Positions 13,447 to 26,353 of a DNA stretch of 64,000 nt are shown piece by piece. The DNA is taken from assembly GCA_008360975.2 (NCBI GenBank), contig CM039182.1, forward strand, positions 81,003,405 through 81,067,404. The letters are read 5' to 3'. The DNA is from Lichenostomus cassidix. Lineage: Eukaryota; Chordata; Aves; Passeriformes; Meliphagidae. Numbering within the stretch: position 1 is the stretch's first letter; each line of letters starts with the position of its first letter. The position numbers were made by a program, and so were the translations under genes. The notes beneath the pieces were generated by a model that did not search any database, had not been told where the DNA came from, and worked only from the letters and a program-made list of their open reading frames with translations.

Positions 13447-14320
13447 CTGACAGGAGCATAATCAGCATGAGAAATGAAAGTGCAAAGTCTTGCACCTGGG
13501 AAGGAGCAAACTGATGCACTGTGACATACTGGGGCTATCCAGCTGGATAAATCTCTGCAGAAAAGAATCTGGGGTCCATGGTGAACACCTAGTTGAACAT
13601 GTCTGACCAGGAAATTTTTTGAATCCACATCCTTGGAGATATTTAAAAGACGTGGTTGTGGCACTTAGGAACATGGTTTAGTGGTGTACTTGGCAGTGCT
13701 GTGTTAATGGTTGCTGTGTTAATGGTTGAATGGTTGAGCCTAAATAAATCAATGAGCCCATGATGTGCACTTGTCATAAAGAGTCCTGATGATATTTTAG
13801 GCTACCTTAAGCAAAGCATTGCCAGCAGTTAAAAGGAGGTGATCCACTTTATTCAGCACTGGTGAGGCCATGTCTGATGTACTGGGTTAAGTTCTGGGTC
13901 CCCAGTGAGTGTGATAGTGAGGACAGACTGAGATATCTGTGACTGCCCAGTCTTGACAACAGGCAGCTCAGAGGAGATCTTGATGTCATGTATACATGCC
14001 TCATGGGAGGGAATGAAGAAGATGGAGCCAGGCTCTTTTCAGTGGTGCCCAGTGGCAGGAACAGAGATGATAGGCAAAAACTGAAATACAGGAGGTTCCC
14101 CCTGAGGATCAGAAAACAGATTTTTACTCTGTGGGTGAGCAAATACTGGCACAGGTTGATTAGAGAGGTTGTGGAGGGTCTGTCCTTAAAAATATTCTAA
14201 AGCCATCTGGACACTGGTCTTGGTTAACTGGCTAGATCTAAGTGGCCCTACCCGAGAAGAAAGTTGGTACTAGATAACCTCCAGAGAACCCTGCGAGCAT
14301 CAGTAGTTCTGTATTTCTGA
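13447..14320 (+). repeat. CR1 LINE, RT C-terminal half to 3' end, interrupted by a second CR1
   Basis: From 13457 the plus strand matches CR1 ORF2 downstream of the RT catalytic motif; the peptide reads KVLHLG-like as 'KSCTWEG' with frameshifts. It runs to 13601 (ttgaacatg, codons for the LNM segment), is interrupted at 13602-13750, and resumes at 13751 (gagcccatgatgtgcacttg), matching the next CR1 segment. It then continues through the RNRW-type C-terminus to a 3' end at 14306-14320, whose GTTCTGTATTTCTGA is a decayed form of the terminal octamer repeats. All frames are broken. Confidence 0.88.
13602..13750 (+). repeat. Nested CR1 3' fragment inserted in the older CR1
   Basis: The insert starts near gaatccacatccttggaga and includes gcacttaggaacatggttta, wording typical of a CR1 3' UTR subfamily different from that of the host element. 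It has an internal tandem duplication (tgtgttaatggttg twice at 13700-13728) and ends in cctaaataaatc, so the usual segment between has been lost. The trinucleotide ATG borders both sides (13599-13601 and 13752-13754), which is at best a minimal target duplication. Confidence 0.8.
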
Positions 14321-14599
14321 AATTGATAAGATTTTTGTAGTTCTGCCAGCTCAACATTCATCTTAGGGGAAAAAAAAAGGGAAGAGCATTACAAGTCTCA
14401 GTTAAAAACTAAAACCTGAAGAAACTAAATATAAATGAAACACATTGTGATAGCCTGTGTCTTAGCTTTTCATTTCATATTGCAATGTCCAGTCCTTAAA
14501 GATGAGTGTGTCCAGATCATGAGGATTTTTATGGAATGAGACAATGGATGGATTTTTCTCCTCAAATCATCTGACACTTCTAACAGGAAGACTTAAATA

Positions 14600-15030
14600 T
14601 GGGACAGAAAAAGCAGAAGAATTATTGAAGTTAAAGTTGTTTACCACTTTTAGCAATGATCAGAAAATAAATTACTGATACAGTTTACAGATAACATAAA
14701 ACTGAGAGAATTGTAAATAAAAGAGAGAACAAATTAGCAAGACAAAATATTCTGAGTTTCAATATAGCTAAATACAAAGTCAAAGTTATTTAAAGGAATA
14801 AGGTTTGCAATGGATACCTGGCAGTAAAGATTGTCTCTGAGAAAGCCTTGCTGGGAGTAGTAAACTTTCATAAACCTCATTGTGACTTGGAAAAAGTCTA
14901 TACGTCATTGTTGTGTAATGATGTTCAATGAGATGTATGAAGATAAAGACAGACTAACTGAATTAGGCTGAACCCTACAGATTAACATTCCTACAAGTTG
15001 TCAAGAGCACCAATGGTAAAGTAAAAACCT
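14600..15030 (+). repeat. Old CR1/L3-like reverse-transcriptase remnant
   Basis: At 14684-14707 one plus frame reads FTDNIKLR, a decayed version of the CR1-clade FADDTKL motif with its second catalytic aspartate changed to asparagine. Downstream words (aaatacaaagtcaaagtt, then gagaaagccttgctgggagta) fit the order KCKVxHLG then EKDLGV of CR1-clade RTs. Many stops and indels are present. Boundaries are approximate. It is much older than the neighbouring CR1 at 13.4-14.3 kb. Confidence 0.5.
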
Positions 15031-15579
15031 AGAGTCAAACGGAAGAAAACTAAAAATAGCCAAATGAGTGAAAAACTTAGTGATAGATTTTCTCTTATTA
15101 CATAATTTGGGTTGTTAAGGGAGACTTCAGGTGGGGTTGTGTTTTCTGGAAACAGCATAGATTGACATCAGTTCCAGACAACATTGACTTAGTTGACAGA
15201 AACCTGTCAACTCCTTCACAGTTGCTAAGCCAACTACCTGAACTCTAGGCTACCACAGGCAGAGCTAGAAATAAAGACAAAGATCTAAAACCCAGTGTAT
15301 GCTATATTGCCTTCCCCCTACTCCACATGTGAAGGGAGACTTGGCTCTTGTCACTCCATTCTTCTCAGGTCCTTCTACTTCCTCTCCTTATTTCTCGTGG
15401 TTTTCTCAATCTCACACTTTTTGCACCCCACTATGAAAATCCTACTTCAGATGGTGAAGGACTTCATTCCTTACATTATTATTTTGTTTAGGAATACAGA
15501 AAAAGACAATATCTTGTAAAGCATCTTTGGACAAATCTGTCAGAATTCAGAAGACCTTTGTTTCCAGAACTAAAGTTGT

Positions 15580-15606
15580 AGGTGAAGGTGTAAAGGTGAA
15601 GGTGTA
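15580..15606. repeat. Short tandem duplication (13 bp, period 14)
   Basis: AGGTGAAGGTGTA occurs at 15580-15592 and 15594-15606. It is a local duplication with no coding context. Confidence 0.85.
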
Positions 15607-17615
15607 CAACTGAAGTTGCAGATGGACCCCTTTGCATATTTAATTTAGCGTTCATGGTTTTCTGCTTTTATGTGCATGTTTATTTTAGGGTAAAAAAGGC
15701 AAGATCAGAGTTTTAAGATGACCATGAAAATAATACTCAGCTTATTTTTAAGTGACTTCCTTGTTATGCAGGAAGAGTAATTACAGCTACTCTAATACCA
15801 TCAAAAGGCTGCAAAACCCTTGTCTTCCTTGAAAAGTAATAATAAGGAGTCTTATAAAGAAATCTTCACTTAATATATTGTTTTGATGTTATTATAAACT
15901 TTTATTTATCTGCCTCTCTACTGAAGAGAATTCTAAAAAAAAAATTACCAGTTGCTATGCAACTAAGCAAATTGAGTTCTGTGCATTTGAAACACCAAAT
16001 GTTACTTTAACCATTTAATATAAATGCTATACAACAATTTAATATTGTACATGAACTGGTTAAACTGATACTGTTATTCTTCTAGCCCAATTTATTTTAT
16101 CAGGATTACTACAACACCTCCAAATGCAATGATTATCCCAAAGGAATAAAGCAATACTCTGATTTATAAACATGGAAATCTCAAATGGCAGCAGCCTGAG
16201 TTCCTTACATCTGAAATTGGCACTGCAGCCAATGTTGAGCACAGTCATGGTTTCACAGCAAAAGACAAATGTGAATACATGGTAGCTCGATAAGAGCTGA
16301 AGAAATCAGAATGATTACATCCCTGGGAAATATTTAGATAAATATATATTCCAGTGTTTTATAAAGAGAAGAAGAATAATTTTCTTAATCATAGTCCTTA
16401 CATACACACAAAGAGAAAGAATCTTTTGATTAGTAAGAGCATTGCAGGAGCCTGTGGCTAAAAAGTGATAGTGGAAAAGTGCACACAAGAACAAACATGC
16501 TCAATTGTAGCAGGTATGATATTTGACCATTAAACCTACATTCTTTTTCAAAAGTGATGCTAGTTCCTCTTTTCTATGGTGTTTAAATTTTTATAGAAAT
16601 ACAAGTATGCTCCTGTCTTAGACATGAAATCAACTACATTGTCACAGCAACCCATACTGGTTTTCCAGCCTGTGATCTGAACAGTGACCAGTGTGGAACA
16701 CATATGAGACAAGACTCACAATCCAAAGCAGTTACAATTTTTTGGTTTAATTTTGTCCCCTAGTCCTTTGTGGAAAATAAGTAAATTACTCTCTAGCTTC
16801 AGCTTCATAACATAACACTTGCTGGATATATTTGGACTAGGGTAGAAACCAGGTAAATTACAACACACAATCTTTCTGTGCCCTCCACAAAAGACTTTGT
16901 AATGTTCCCACAAAATTTGACTCAATTTTCTCCAAAATATCACCTAAATTACTTATGCTGCAGTATGAGTTCTGTCTTTTTTTGGTGTCTCTCTCTTTTT
17001 TTCTTTTTTCTTTTTGCCTAATCTTCCCTTCTATACCTTCTGGAGTCTAACTTCATGAAGAACTGATGAAGATTAATGATTTTAGTTAAGAAAATCTATC
17101 TTTTATAGATAACTCTAACTTTGTGGCATTTCCTTTGGCACAGTACAGCTATTTCATATCAACTTCATGCACTACAAAATTAAAAGATTCATTACAGATA
17201 ATTTTCAAATCTGCATGAAACAGCATAAACATAGTGGTATTGTATTCATCTTATATTTTTGTTTAAGAGGTAGCAGTCTCATTTCCATAATTAAACAGAT
17301 ACATGCACCACTAATGTAATATTCCAGTTGTGTATAAATTTCTCCCTAAAAAGATACATATTCTAAAACCTTATTGCATACAAATGTTCATTTCAGCTCG
17401 TGTTTTGGGACATGCATAATACCATGTGCATGATCTGAGGAACAGGCAAGATGGGGCTAGAAAGGTAGAAACACCACATCAGAGATACACAGAACTAACT
17501 TGAAGGACTAAGCATAAAACATTTTATGTAATGTTTGCATGTAATCTTTACCTTAGCATCTAGAGTTCACATTCCACAGAACTAACTTAGGTCTGATATA
17601 TGAGCGAGTCAGGGT

Positions 17616-17628
17616 TGCTGACTCAGCA
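17616..17628. promoter_or_regulatory. Perfect T-MARE palindrome (Maf / AP-1 site)
   Basis: TGCTGACTCAGCA is the full 13-bp consensus T-type Maf recognition element, with the AP-1 core TGACTCA at 17619-17625. It overlaps a CAGCTG E-box at 17627-17632 and has a second weak GAGTCA half-site about 10 bases upstream. Known family: large and small Maf, NRF/CNC-bZIP, Bach and AP-1 factors bind such sites. Function here is inferred from the motif only. Confidence 0.45.
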
Positions 17629-19562
17629 GCTGCCAGTCTCCTCCAGCCAGATGATTATTCTCTAGACAAAACTTAATTTGCCTCCCTGTAAAGGTCCTGC
17701 ATCCTCTCTAGGATTACAGAGTGTTGATCTTGACATGTATTTATCTTCTTGTCTTTCTGAACAAAATGCCTTTTTCAAATGCATCAGCAGTTTTCAACTT
17801 GCATGTGTGAGCTGAATATGTGGTAGGAACTCATAAGATGTCTGTGAATCAAGTTGGTAGGTCAATGGGAGTCTCCTTCTCTAGCACTTCTGTATCAAAA
17901 GCAGCTGTACTTTCTACACAAGTGTCTATGAAGATGTTTAATTAAGGTAAGTTCAGGGTACATCCCTACTTTTTAGTGATTCAGCCATCCTTCTTGAGTG
18001 GCTACACAGCGTTTATGCAGCTGTTAACTGATGGTGTTCAGCTAACTGGCGTACCAGAAAATAAATCTGGCAGAAAGAAAGCTGGATCTTATGCAGAGAG
18101 AGTCCAGGAACTCATAGAAAGTATAAGGGAAGAGACAGAATAGACCAGGACTACTCTCTTTCAAGACAATTTTCCGTTATATTTCCCTAGTCTCTGCATC
18201 AAGATACAACAATACTCAAAGGAATTATATTTTCCAAGGCTAAGAGAAATTTTTATTTCTATTCCCAAGCTTGATTTAGCACAAGTTTACTAGATTTGTG
18301 TAGGAGGTTTATGATGTTGTTTGTCATCTTATTATTCATGTTCTGCCCACTGAGAGTCAATGGTGTTCCTGTTCCTTGTTTAGGACTGGGGAGGTGCCAT
18401 AGCTGGCACAGGATTAGACTTTTGTTTTTGTTACAGTTTATTACACTTGCTTTGCAAGGTCAGTTCAGGTAGCTGTGGAAGGCCTGAAGCTGAGGCTCCA
18501 AGTTTGTAGCCAATATGTAAATATATAAACTAGATCTCTACGTCACAGCTGGAGATTATGTTTAACGTTGAACTTACTGCCAGCACTTCATGAATAACAG
18601 TGAATTTGCCTAAACATATAATTTTGTGTTATTATTAATACAGTTTACTTCCTGCAGAGTGTTAACATCATGTAAGTAGCCATAGGCTATTTTCTTAGCT
18701 ATTAAATAAAACATCTTAAAAATTAAAACAATACCATCCTATTTTACTTATCAATTTTAGGTAAACATTTTGGGTATTAATAGAAGATGTCCTCCCCCTT
18801 ATCTCATCTGCACAGATAAATCCCCTTTTATATATTTTGGGCCCCTTGGAATTTGTAGTGTACTGTAGAGAACATGTATATTCAGTTGGTTAGGCACAGA
18901 TATAAGTAACTCAGCAACGATTAACACTGGACAGAAAATTTTTAAAAATACACTTAATTGAATCCAGTTGAATCCAAATGAAACAGAACTAAAAGGGGTA
19001 GCCCGACATGGCACAGGCTGCACAAGGAAAAAAAATGAAGAGAAATATTGTTCAGCTTTTTTGTAGTAGATAATACAGCTTAATATTTATCTTTTCCTGT
19101 CTGTCTAACCTTGTTGGTTTCCCTACTGAAAATTCAGATGCAAATAATGATATTTAGGTAGAGAAGCTTTTAGCACACTGTCGACAATTCCATTTAATGA
19201 TGCTCCTCTTCACAGCTTTATTTCAAGTGAAAATAGGTGTATTTTTCACTGATTCTTGTCCTGTCTCCTGTGAATATTTACTGAACATCAAAGGAAAATA
19301 GTGATGTTCCCTGAAGCTGTGGTCTCAAAGGACATGAACTCTCTAAAGTGTTGTGTTTAGGATGTCATTGCAGCTTCTGCAAACATTGCAATGAATCCTT
19401 CTCCTGCATCTGCAGATTTATGCCTTAATCCATTGCTGATTTAGTAGTAATAATGAGACACAGTGATGTGGCTGCAAATATAAAGCTAGCATAACTTCCA
19501 CCTTGTTTTTCAGCTGACTTAGTGCATTTTTTTAAGCAGCTAATTCTCAGAATGAAATGGAG

Positions 19563-20420
19563 ATCAGCAGTGACCTGGACACAGGAGTTGAGTGCACACT
19601 AAAATAAATTTCCCAACAACACTAACTCAGGAGGAGTCATTGATTCCCTCAAGGATAGAGAGACTGCACAGAGCGATCTTGATAGAGTATGGAGCTATCA
19701 CCAACCATATGAAATTTAACAAGGACAAATGCTGGATTCTGCATCTGCACTGGTGTAACCCTGCATGTGCATATGGACTGGGAGACATGGCTGAAGCACA
19801 GCTCTGAAGAAAGGGATATGGAGGTTTGGATTGATTGTTAGCTCAGCACGTTTGTGTTGGTAGCCAAAAGGGCCAACCAACCACAGCCTGGAGTGCATGA
19901 AGCACAGTATAGCTGACTGTGCAGGAGATGGGGTCGTCCCACTCTACTGGGGACTCAAGCTGCCCCAGCTTGAGTAGTGTGTGCAGTTTTGGGCTTCCCA
20001 ACATAAGAAGGACACTCATTAGAATGTGTCCAAGAAAAGGCAATAAAGATGATGAATAGAGGACATGAATGACAAAGAAAAACTAAGGGTTTGTTCAGCT
20101 TAGAGGAGACCAAGGGGTGCCCTCATTGCTGTCCACAGCTTCCTAACTAAGGAGAACAGAGAGGGAGGTGCTGATCTCTTCTCTCTGCTGTTTGGTGATA
20201 GGACACAAGAGAATGGCCTAAAGTTGCATCAGAAGAAGTTTAGATGAGCTATTTGGAAAAATTCTTCCTTGGAAGGTGGTTGGGCATGGAGCAAGTTTGC
20301 CCTGGAAGAGGTCACAACCCTAAGCCTTCCAGTATTCAAGAAGCACTCAAACAGTGCTCTTAGAAAAATGGTTTAACTCACAGGTTGCCCTGTGTGGAGA
20401 CAGGATTTGGATTCCTGTTT
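19563..20420 (+). repeat. CR1 LINE, RT C-terminal half to near the 3' end
   Basis: It begins with codons for SDLDTGVECTL, equivalent to the segment just before FADD in CR1 RT. The FADD motif itself is lost in a deletion or frameshift. It continues through cttgagtagtgtgtgcagtt (the LEYCVQF region), a gaggagaccaaggggtgccc block and the characteristic gaatggcctaaagttgcat block, then the 3' UTR (ccctgtgtggagacaggatt). The terminal octamers are missing. Confidence 0.9.
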
Positions 20421-23400
20421 TTACAGCAAAAGCTCTTTATCTTTTAAACTAAGGTAAGTCATTCTACTTAAGTCTTGATTCATTTATTTCATTTAATTTA
20501 GCACAGACAAGTCCTTATGCTGTGAGTAGATTATTTACATGAGTGAAAAACAGACTAACATGCTTTTCATATTCTGGTTTTGTGCTCACACAACATCCTT
20601 GCCCTTGAAAACCTTTAACTACTTTTCTCATTGTATGCAAAGGTCTTCGCTAAGCTAGTTATGAAGCTTTTGCAGCAGAAGGATTTCTTGGTTATAGTAA
20701 GACAAGTCCCAAACCCAGAAATTTTTGAGGATCTCTGCTGCATTGCTATAAGAAGAGTTCAGTGTTACTCAATAGAGTAAAGAGTAGTATTAAGAATACA
20801 TATGCTATGCTGAAACAGCTGTTTATACAAGCCATGCTCCTTTGTAATGTTTTTCTTTTCCTTGGAGAGCACAACACATTGTAATGACACACAGTATGGA
20901 TAATTTTCTACTTCCTTTTCTGTGCTGAACCTTATGCAGAATGCTGATATAGTCCTTCCTCTCCCATAGTGATCAGTAGTTGCTCCACAATTAGCCAACG
21001 TTGGCAGTGCACTGAGGAAAATCTTTGCTAGATTCCCCGTAAGGGGAAGGAATTTCTTAGGACTTTCGAAGTTTTTCCACATCTTAATAGGTCTAATTAC
21101 TGTGTTAAGCCATATAATTACTGTGGTAGTCACATAGGCATAGTCTGTGTCGTTTAGCTGTACCCAAAGCAACCCCAGTCATTTGTTGTGTAAAGTCCAG
21201 TGCCCACACTACAGCCTGGTCCTAAATGATCTGCTCATGGCCACATTGAAAATTTGCAATAGTGTGCAGTACAGAATCAAGCAAGACTGACAGGGTGCTA
21301 AACATGGCACACTTCCTACCCCTCAGTTCAGTACCCTTTTTTACCAATTACGTTACTAATATAGTAAGAAAAAAATCCAAATTCTACAGATTTTGTGGTT
21401 CTATATAATCAAGAAATAACTTTCCTTCTCTGATTCAGAGTCTTCTGGTAAATCATCATACTTCAGAGAATCTGGTCTATGCCCTAAAAACAGTTCTACT
21501 GCTGGAAGCAAAATTTGTAAACCTGTTGCTGTCTTACGGGTGAGAATATAGGCTTTTCTTACCTTTGGTGGATTAGGAATATTCAATGATGCAAGTAGTT
21601 TTTTTGCAAATAAGGATTAGATTACATGTCTTTTAAAAATATATTTATGAAAAAAGAGCATAGAGATATTAAATGAATCATTCAACTTATTTCCATTTTC
21701 TTCATTTAATAATAACAAAAATCTGAACAGTGTGACTTTCAACTAACATTTGCTGTATTTCATATTAATCTCATTCTGAGTGACTGTATAGTGGTGCCCT
21801 GACCTGAGGTAGTAACTGGTCATATGTTGTAATGGAGACATTTTGTCTTGTGTTAACAAAAAAAAAAACAGTGTGAACTTCACCATTTACCATACTGAGA
21901 ACAAGGCTATACCTACATAACCTGTTTTATACCTTTGGTACATCACTGACTTGTTTGTTTGCATTGCTCTTTATCTGTTGTTTTTAAATTCTTTAAAGAG
22001 CGTATTCACTTCAGCTTTACAAAGAACACTTGCCAGAGTATTTACTGATCATTGAACTATAATACTATGATTACAAACCTGATTTCATATAATTTCATGT
22101 CACTTGAAAAGATTAATGTGACTGAGTAATATGTCTTTGCAGCTTACAGTCATGCAGATCTGCAAGTTCTCCTTCACTTGTGACCTCATTCTTCAAATGC
22201 ATCAATTTCCTAGACTTAATACTAAAAGTCTAGTCATAAAGTGCTCTGAAAGAATTTTTCTCTGGAGCTATTCTGAGATTTTTCCAATTAAGTTAAAAAA
22301 TGACTGACGCTATAAAGGTCACATATTCCATCTCCTTTTCTGTAACGCCACAATGTCAGAGAAAGGTTTGCAATAGTCACATAGGATCTTTTTTGTTCTA
22401 GTATTTTTTTAAGCTTCCTTTAATAATGATGAGAAAAGATTGCAGCATTTTAAAGAAGTGACAATAGGGGGAAAAAAAGCAGCAAAAAAAGCAATATAAA
22501 AAAGACTTTTTTCGTGGCAGACACCTACATTACTGATATTAGCTTAGCTTCCCAAGCAATTACACTCTATAACTGCAATGCATGTTTGGCCCCAGTACTT
22601 TTTGAACTGATTCAAGATATTAAAACAGATGTCTTCCTAAAGATGTAGTAGAGGTAAGTTGTGCAGAAAACTCTCATCCCATGAAAACCTGTCTCACTTA
22701 TATCAGACATCAGGAGACTTTCACAGTCAGCAAGGTTTCACTAATGTTGTCATGCCTATAATTAATTGTTTAAGTGTGTTACTTTGCCTAAAAAGCTCTG
22801 GAAAATATAGAAAGAAAATCAGTAGGATATTCTTTAGAAAACAAACATTGGCTCCTTCCTGTAAAGTCAAGAACAAGGAGGTATGTGGTTTGTAATTAAA
22901 ATGTGTCCTTGTTACAAAATGTAATGGTATATGCATATTTCAGTATGGTTTGGTTTTCAGATTTACAGCTAATTTGTGTTAAGGACTTCACATAATTAGG
23001 CTTCATAAGATAGTCAAGGCATTAAATAACAAAGAAAGAATTTCTTGGATTTATTTTTAATTTTAAAAAGGGGCCTTTGAAAACTCTGGAGTATTTCTGC
23101 TGTTGTTGCTTAGGTATTTATTTTAGGCAATCTGTGCCATATTTCACCTTTGTTTTGCTTTTTCTTTCAATAAGATATTTTTATTGTAGCCACATTTTTT
23201 CTTCCTATCCAGTCATCTTCACCTTGCCGGGCTATTCTTCTTTGGCAGGAAAAAACACAAAATATCATCAGATAATAACTCTATTGCTAGTGACCTTTAT
23301 TAATTCTTCTCACAGATGCTAAAGATGAAATGTCTTTTTTTGTTTGCCAGTGGCCCCAATTAATATACATTGAACAAGGTTTTAGACCTGCTTCAAAGGG

Positions 23401-26353
23401 AAGATAAGAAGAAAGTGTAGTGGAAGTATTTCTAGAGGTCTACTAGTTCCCATCTTGTGTCCTTGGCAGATTTACTGAGACATGATCACTAGCTTAAGCT
23501 CTCTCAGTAGTGAAATCAAACTGTGGCTTCCTTGAGATGTGTCAAAGGTCTGCTACCAAAGCAATCTCACTGGGAAAGTGGGATGCATTTTGTAGGCCTG
23601 GTATAAGCTTCTATGGAAATCTGGCTGGTGGAAAAGCAAGGAAGCATGGAATGGTGTCTGTGCATAACACTGCCTTACACTGTTAGTGTGACCCTGGGAG
23701 TACTTAAGGGTTCAGTTAGATTTAAAGAAATTACAGCCAATATTTGACAAGCTGACACAGCACTCAGAACAATAATAAAACACCTGGAAACTGAGTTCTT
23801 TTTCCATCATTTTTAAATAAATATTGCAAAGATGAAGTGTTAGGATATTTATAGGAATATATTCTATCAAAAACAGCAGAAGGAAGGATTCTGTCATCCA
23901 CTGGAGAGGCTCGTGTTCCTGCACTCTCATATCACTAAATGCAATGTGCCACACATTTCAGAAATAAACAAACTCATAAGAAATAGAAAAGAAAACTGAA
24001 AAAGCCTCTACTGAAAGAAAGAGCAAAGTACAGTAACTCCTCAGAGAATCAGTAAAGCATATTCCTTCACTGATGGCTCAAATTCTTCTCTGGATGCTAC
24101 ATGGTTATAAGAATTCCAAGATTCATTTAAGCACAGGAGGCCTATTCAACACCACAAAAAATGAAGAAAATATAGAGAAAAAGAGAAATTCATAAAAAGT
24201 CTCTACTTATTTGAAGATACAAATAGAAGACTGAAGTGTATTGTATTGGACACTTTCAAAAAGAAAGATGTACCTTTCAATTTTTTTTCAATGTGTTTTT
24301 TTCAAGTTCAGTAAAACTTAAATGAAATCATTTCTTACAGGTAAAAATAAAACAATTCTGAGAAAACATCTTAACTCTTTGTGCCTGCAGTACCACAAAA
24401 CTAGAAAGGCTATTTCAGTGATCACTTCCAAGACCTTGCTGGTTGTGAGGAGAAGAAAGCTAATCAGTCCAGGTTTCCCAGATCTTGCCCTCACTTCACA
24501 GTTTGCAGGAGCATCAGAAAACCTGTCTCCAGTCTTATTGTGGAAAAAAAATAACTGCTTCTTTCCAGATTTAACTATGAAAATGCTGTGGTTACTGTAT
24601 CACAAGTCCACAAAAGCACCTGTCACTGTATTAAAGCACATCTAGAACAACTGCATTAATTTTTCAGAGAAACAGCAAATTCTGAAGTCAGTGAGGGGAA
24701 GACTGAGGTTGAGAACTACATTGTATTGCCACTTCTTTACAAAATGAACCAGGAGAGAAAAGGATGTTTTTCCTCAGTCTTTTAAAATTACTTTGGTGAG
24801 AACATTTTTGATATCTCCATATGCTTCTCAGCAGTAGTACAGGTAACTATTTATTTGATTAAACAATAATTTCAGCTTATTATGCTTTTAATCATCAGAT
24901 CATTTAATGCAGATCACCTAATTTCTTGCGAAGTTATTTTGATGTTATTTTTCTCAACATGTGTTGACAGAAGGTGTTATCCATCAGCCTGTCAATAGGA
25001 TATGACAGAGTAATTTCTGTCTGTCTGTAGTGAACTGAACAGGTCCTGACATGCTGAAAAGCAGTTTTTCAACTTAACACTCTGATTGAATTTAATATTA
25101 ATAGCATTAGCATTCTGGCTATGTAAGGAAATATAATGACACAGGTTATTAAACTCCATGCTGGAGGGAGGAAGTTAATTGTCTGTAGAAGTCAGGAAAG
25201 AAGTTCACTTTACTACAGTCTATCATCTCACAATAGGTTGTTGTATTACCCAAGAGTCCACTTTCATTTAGAGTATCAGCTTCAACCTCTCTCTCAAGGG
25301 AGAATACCAGCTGAGTTGATGTTCTCCCCTCAACAGGAATTATATTTTTGCACATGATGACTTGTTCCTTATCAGTTACTTTTAATATTAGACAACCTCC
25401 TATTGATACCCTACATGTTATGAATTTTTGACCCACTCGTTTACATGGAAAACCCATCTCCTATGATCTCTTCATTTTGGGAGAAAATGCTGTTTAATTT
25501 AATGTCCTACACTCCCAAAATCATGTGCTGAGAAATGACAAAGAGCCCTTAGTAAAGCAGAAGTATAAAATATTATACAAAGTATTTGAAAGCACTTTTT
25601 CACCGCATATTGTGCCATTTATATTGTTTAATTTCTGATGGCACAAAGCATTGCTCCATAAATACTAATCACAAATTCAAACATGCAAAGCTATTCAACC
25701 TATATTCAAAAACATATAACAGTCAATTCATTTTCCTTTTACGTGTAGAGACTGCTGCTAGCAAAACTATATATTTTGATGGGGAAATGAAGTGACACAA
25801 AGGGCTATGTTTATAAAGAAACCTGTAGAAATATCTACCTACCTCACAAGAGTACTTGAAATCCAAACATTCTCAAAACCACCTGACATTCCTTTGTGAA
25901 ATAATTTCTGTTCAGTTTAATGTAACAGAAATACTCCTTGATGTTACTTGTAAGCTGGTTTACATAACAGATGTTTGTGTGTACCACAGAGATATAAGGC
26001 ACCAGTTCTATTGTGTCCCAGGGCTCAACTCTCTGCGAAATGCAATAGAATACGATGGACTTTGTGAGCCTGTCTGGTCCAGTGGAGCTAAAAGTGAAGC
26101 TTTTAGTAGACTTCTCCTGTCCCAGATCCCTGAGGTTGTGTCTTCCCAGGTTCAGCCTGAAGTGAGGCTGAGCCTATACTCCCCTGTAGACACACACATA
26201 TACATGCAATGCACACACACAGCCACAGCCACAGAGGCCAGTAAGGCTGAAAACCATTGGAACTTTGCTCTACACACCTTCAAAATTCATTCCAAAGGTA
26301 TTCCTGAGACATTCATGAGTACAATTAAAATTCTTTATATACATTCTCTATGT
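20421..26353. other. Unique AT-rich stretch; no gene recognised
   Basis: About 5.9 kb. It includes a 27-base micro-exon-like segment at 20427-20453 directly after the CR1. The minus frame 20765-21172 (135 codons, TTG start) and the plus frames 24322-24645 and 25856-26356 (the latter begins with TTG and has no ATG until late) show no recognisable domain. A CA-rich run lies at 26190-26232. Confidence 0.45.
20427..20453 (+). other. Micro-exon-like segment at a CR1 edge
   Basis: An acceptor-like cctgtttttacag ends at 20426 and the donor AAG|GTAAGTC begins at 20454, bounding 27 bases. One frame is open through it. It lies a few bases past the recognisable end of the CR1. Both sites could be chance. 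Confidence 0.2.

Larger units (their letters stand above)
15031..19562. other. Unique AT-rich stretch with isolated regulatory-type motifs; no gene recognised
   Basis: No repeats are recognised. A MEF2-type CTAAAAATAG lies at 15050-15059, a 14-bp-period duplication at 15580-15606 and a Maf palindrome at 17616-17628. The stretch 18380-18720 has a CRE-like TACGTCA next to a CAGCTG E-box. The frame at 15295-15519 has no recognised domain. Confidence 0.45.

Noticed and set aside
15050..15059. MEF2 site CTAAAAATAG (also at 54705-54714)
   Set aside because: Exact matches, but a 10-mer this AT-rich is expected to occur by chance in 64 kb.
20765..21172. 135-codon minus-strand frame
   Set aside because: Starts at TTG, has no recognisable domain, no splice context and no composition shift; likely chance.
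24322..24645. 107-codon plus-strand frame preceded by an acceptor-like tttcttacag
   Set aside because: No recognisable product, no donor, and AT-rich composition like its surroundings.
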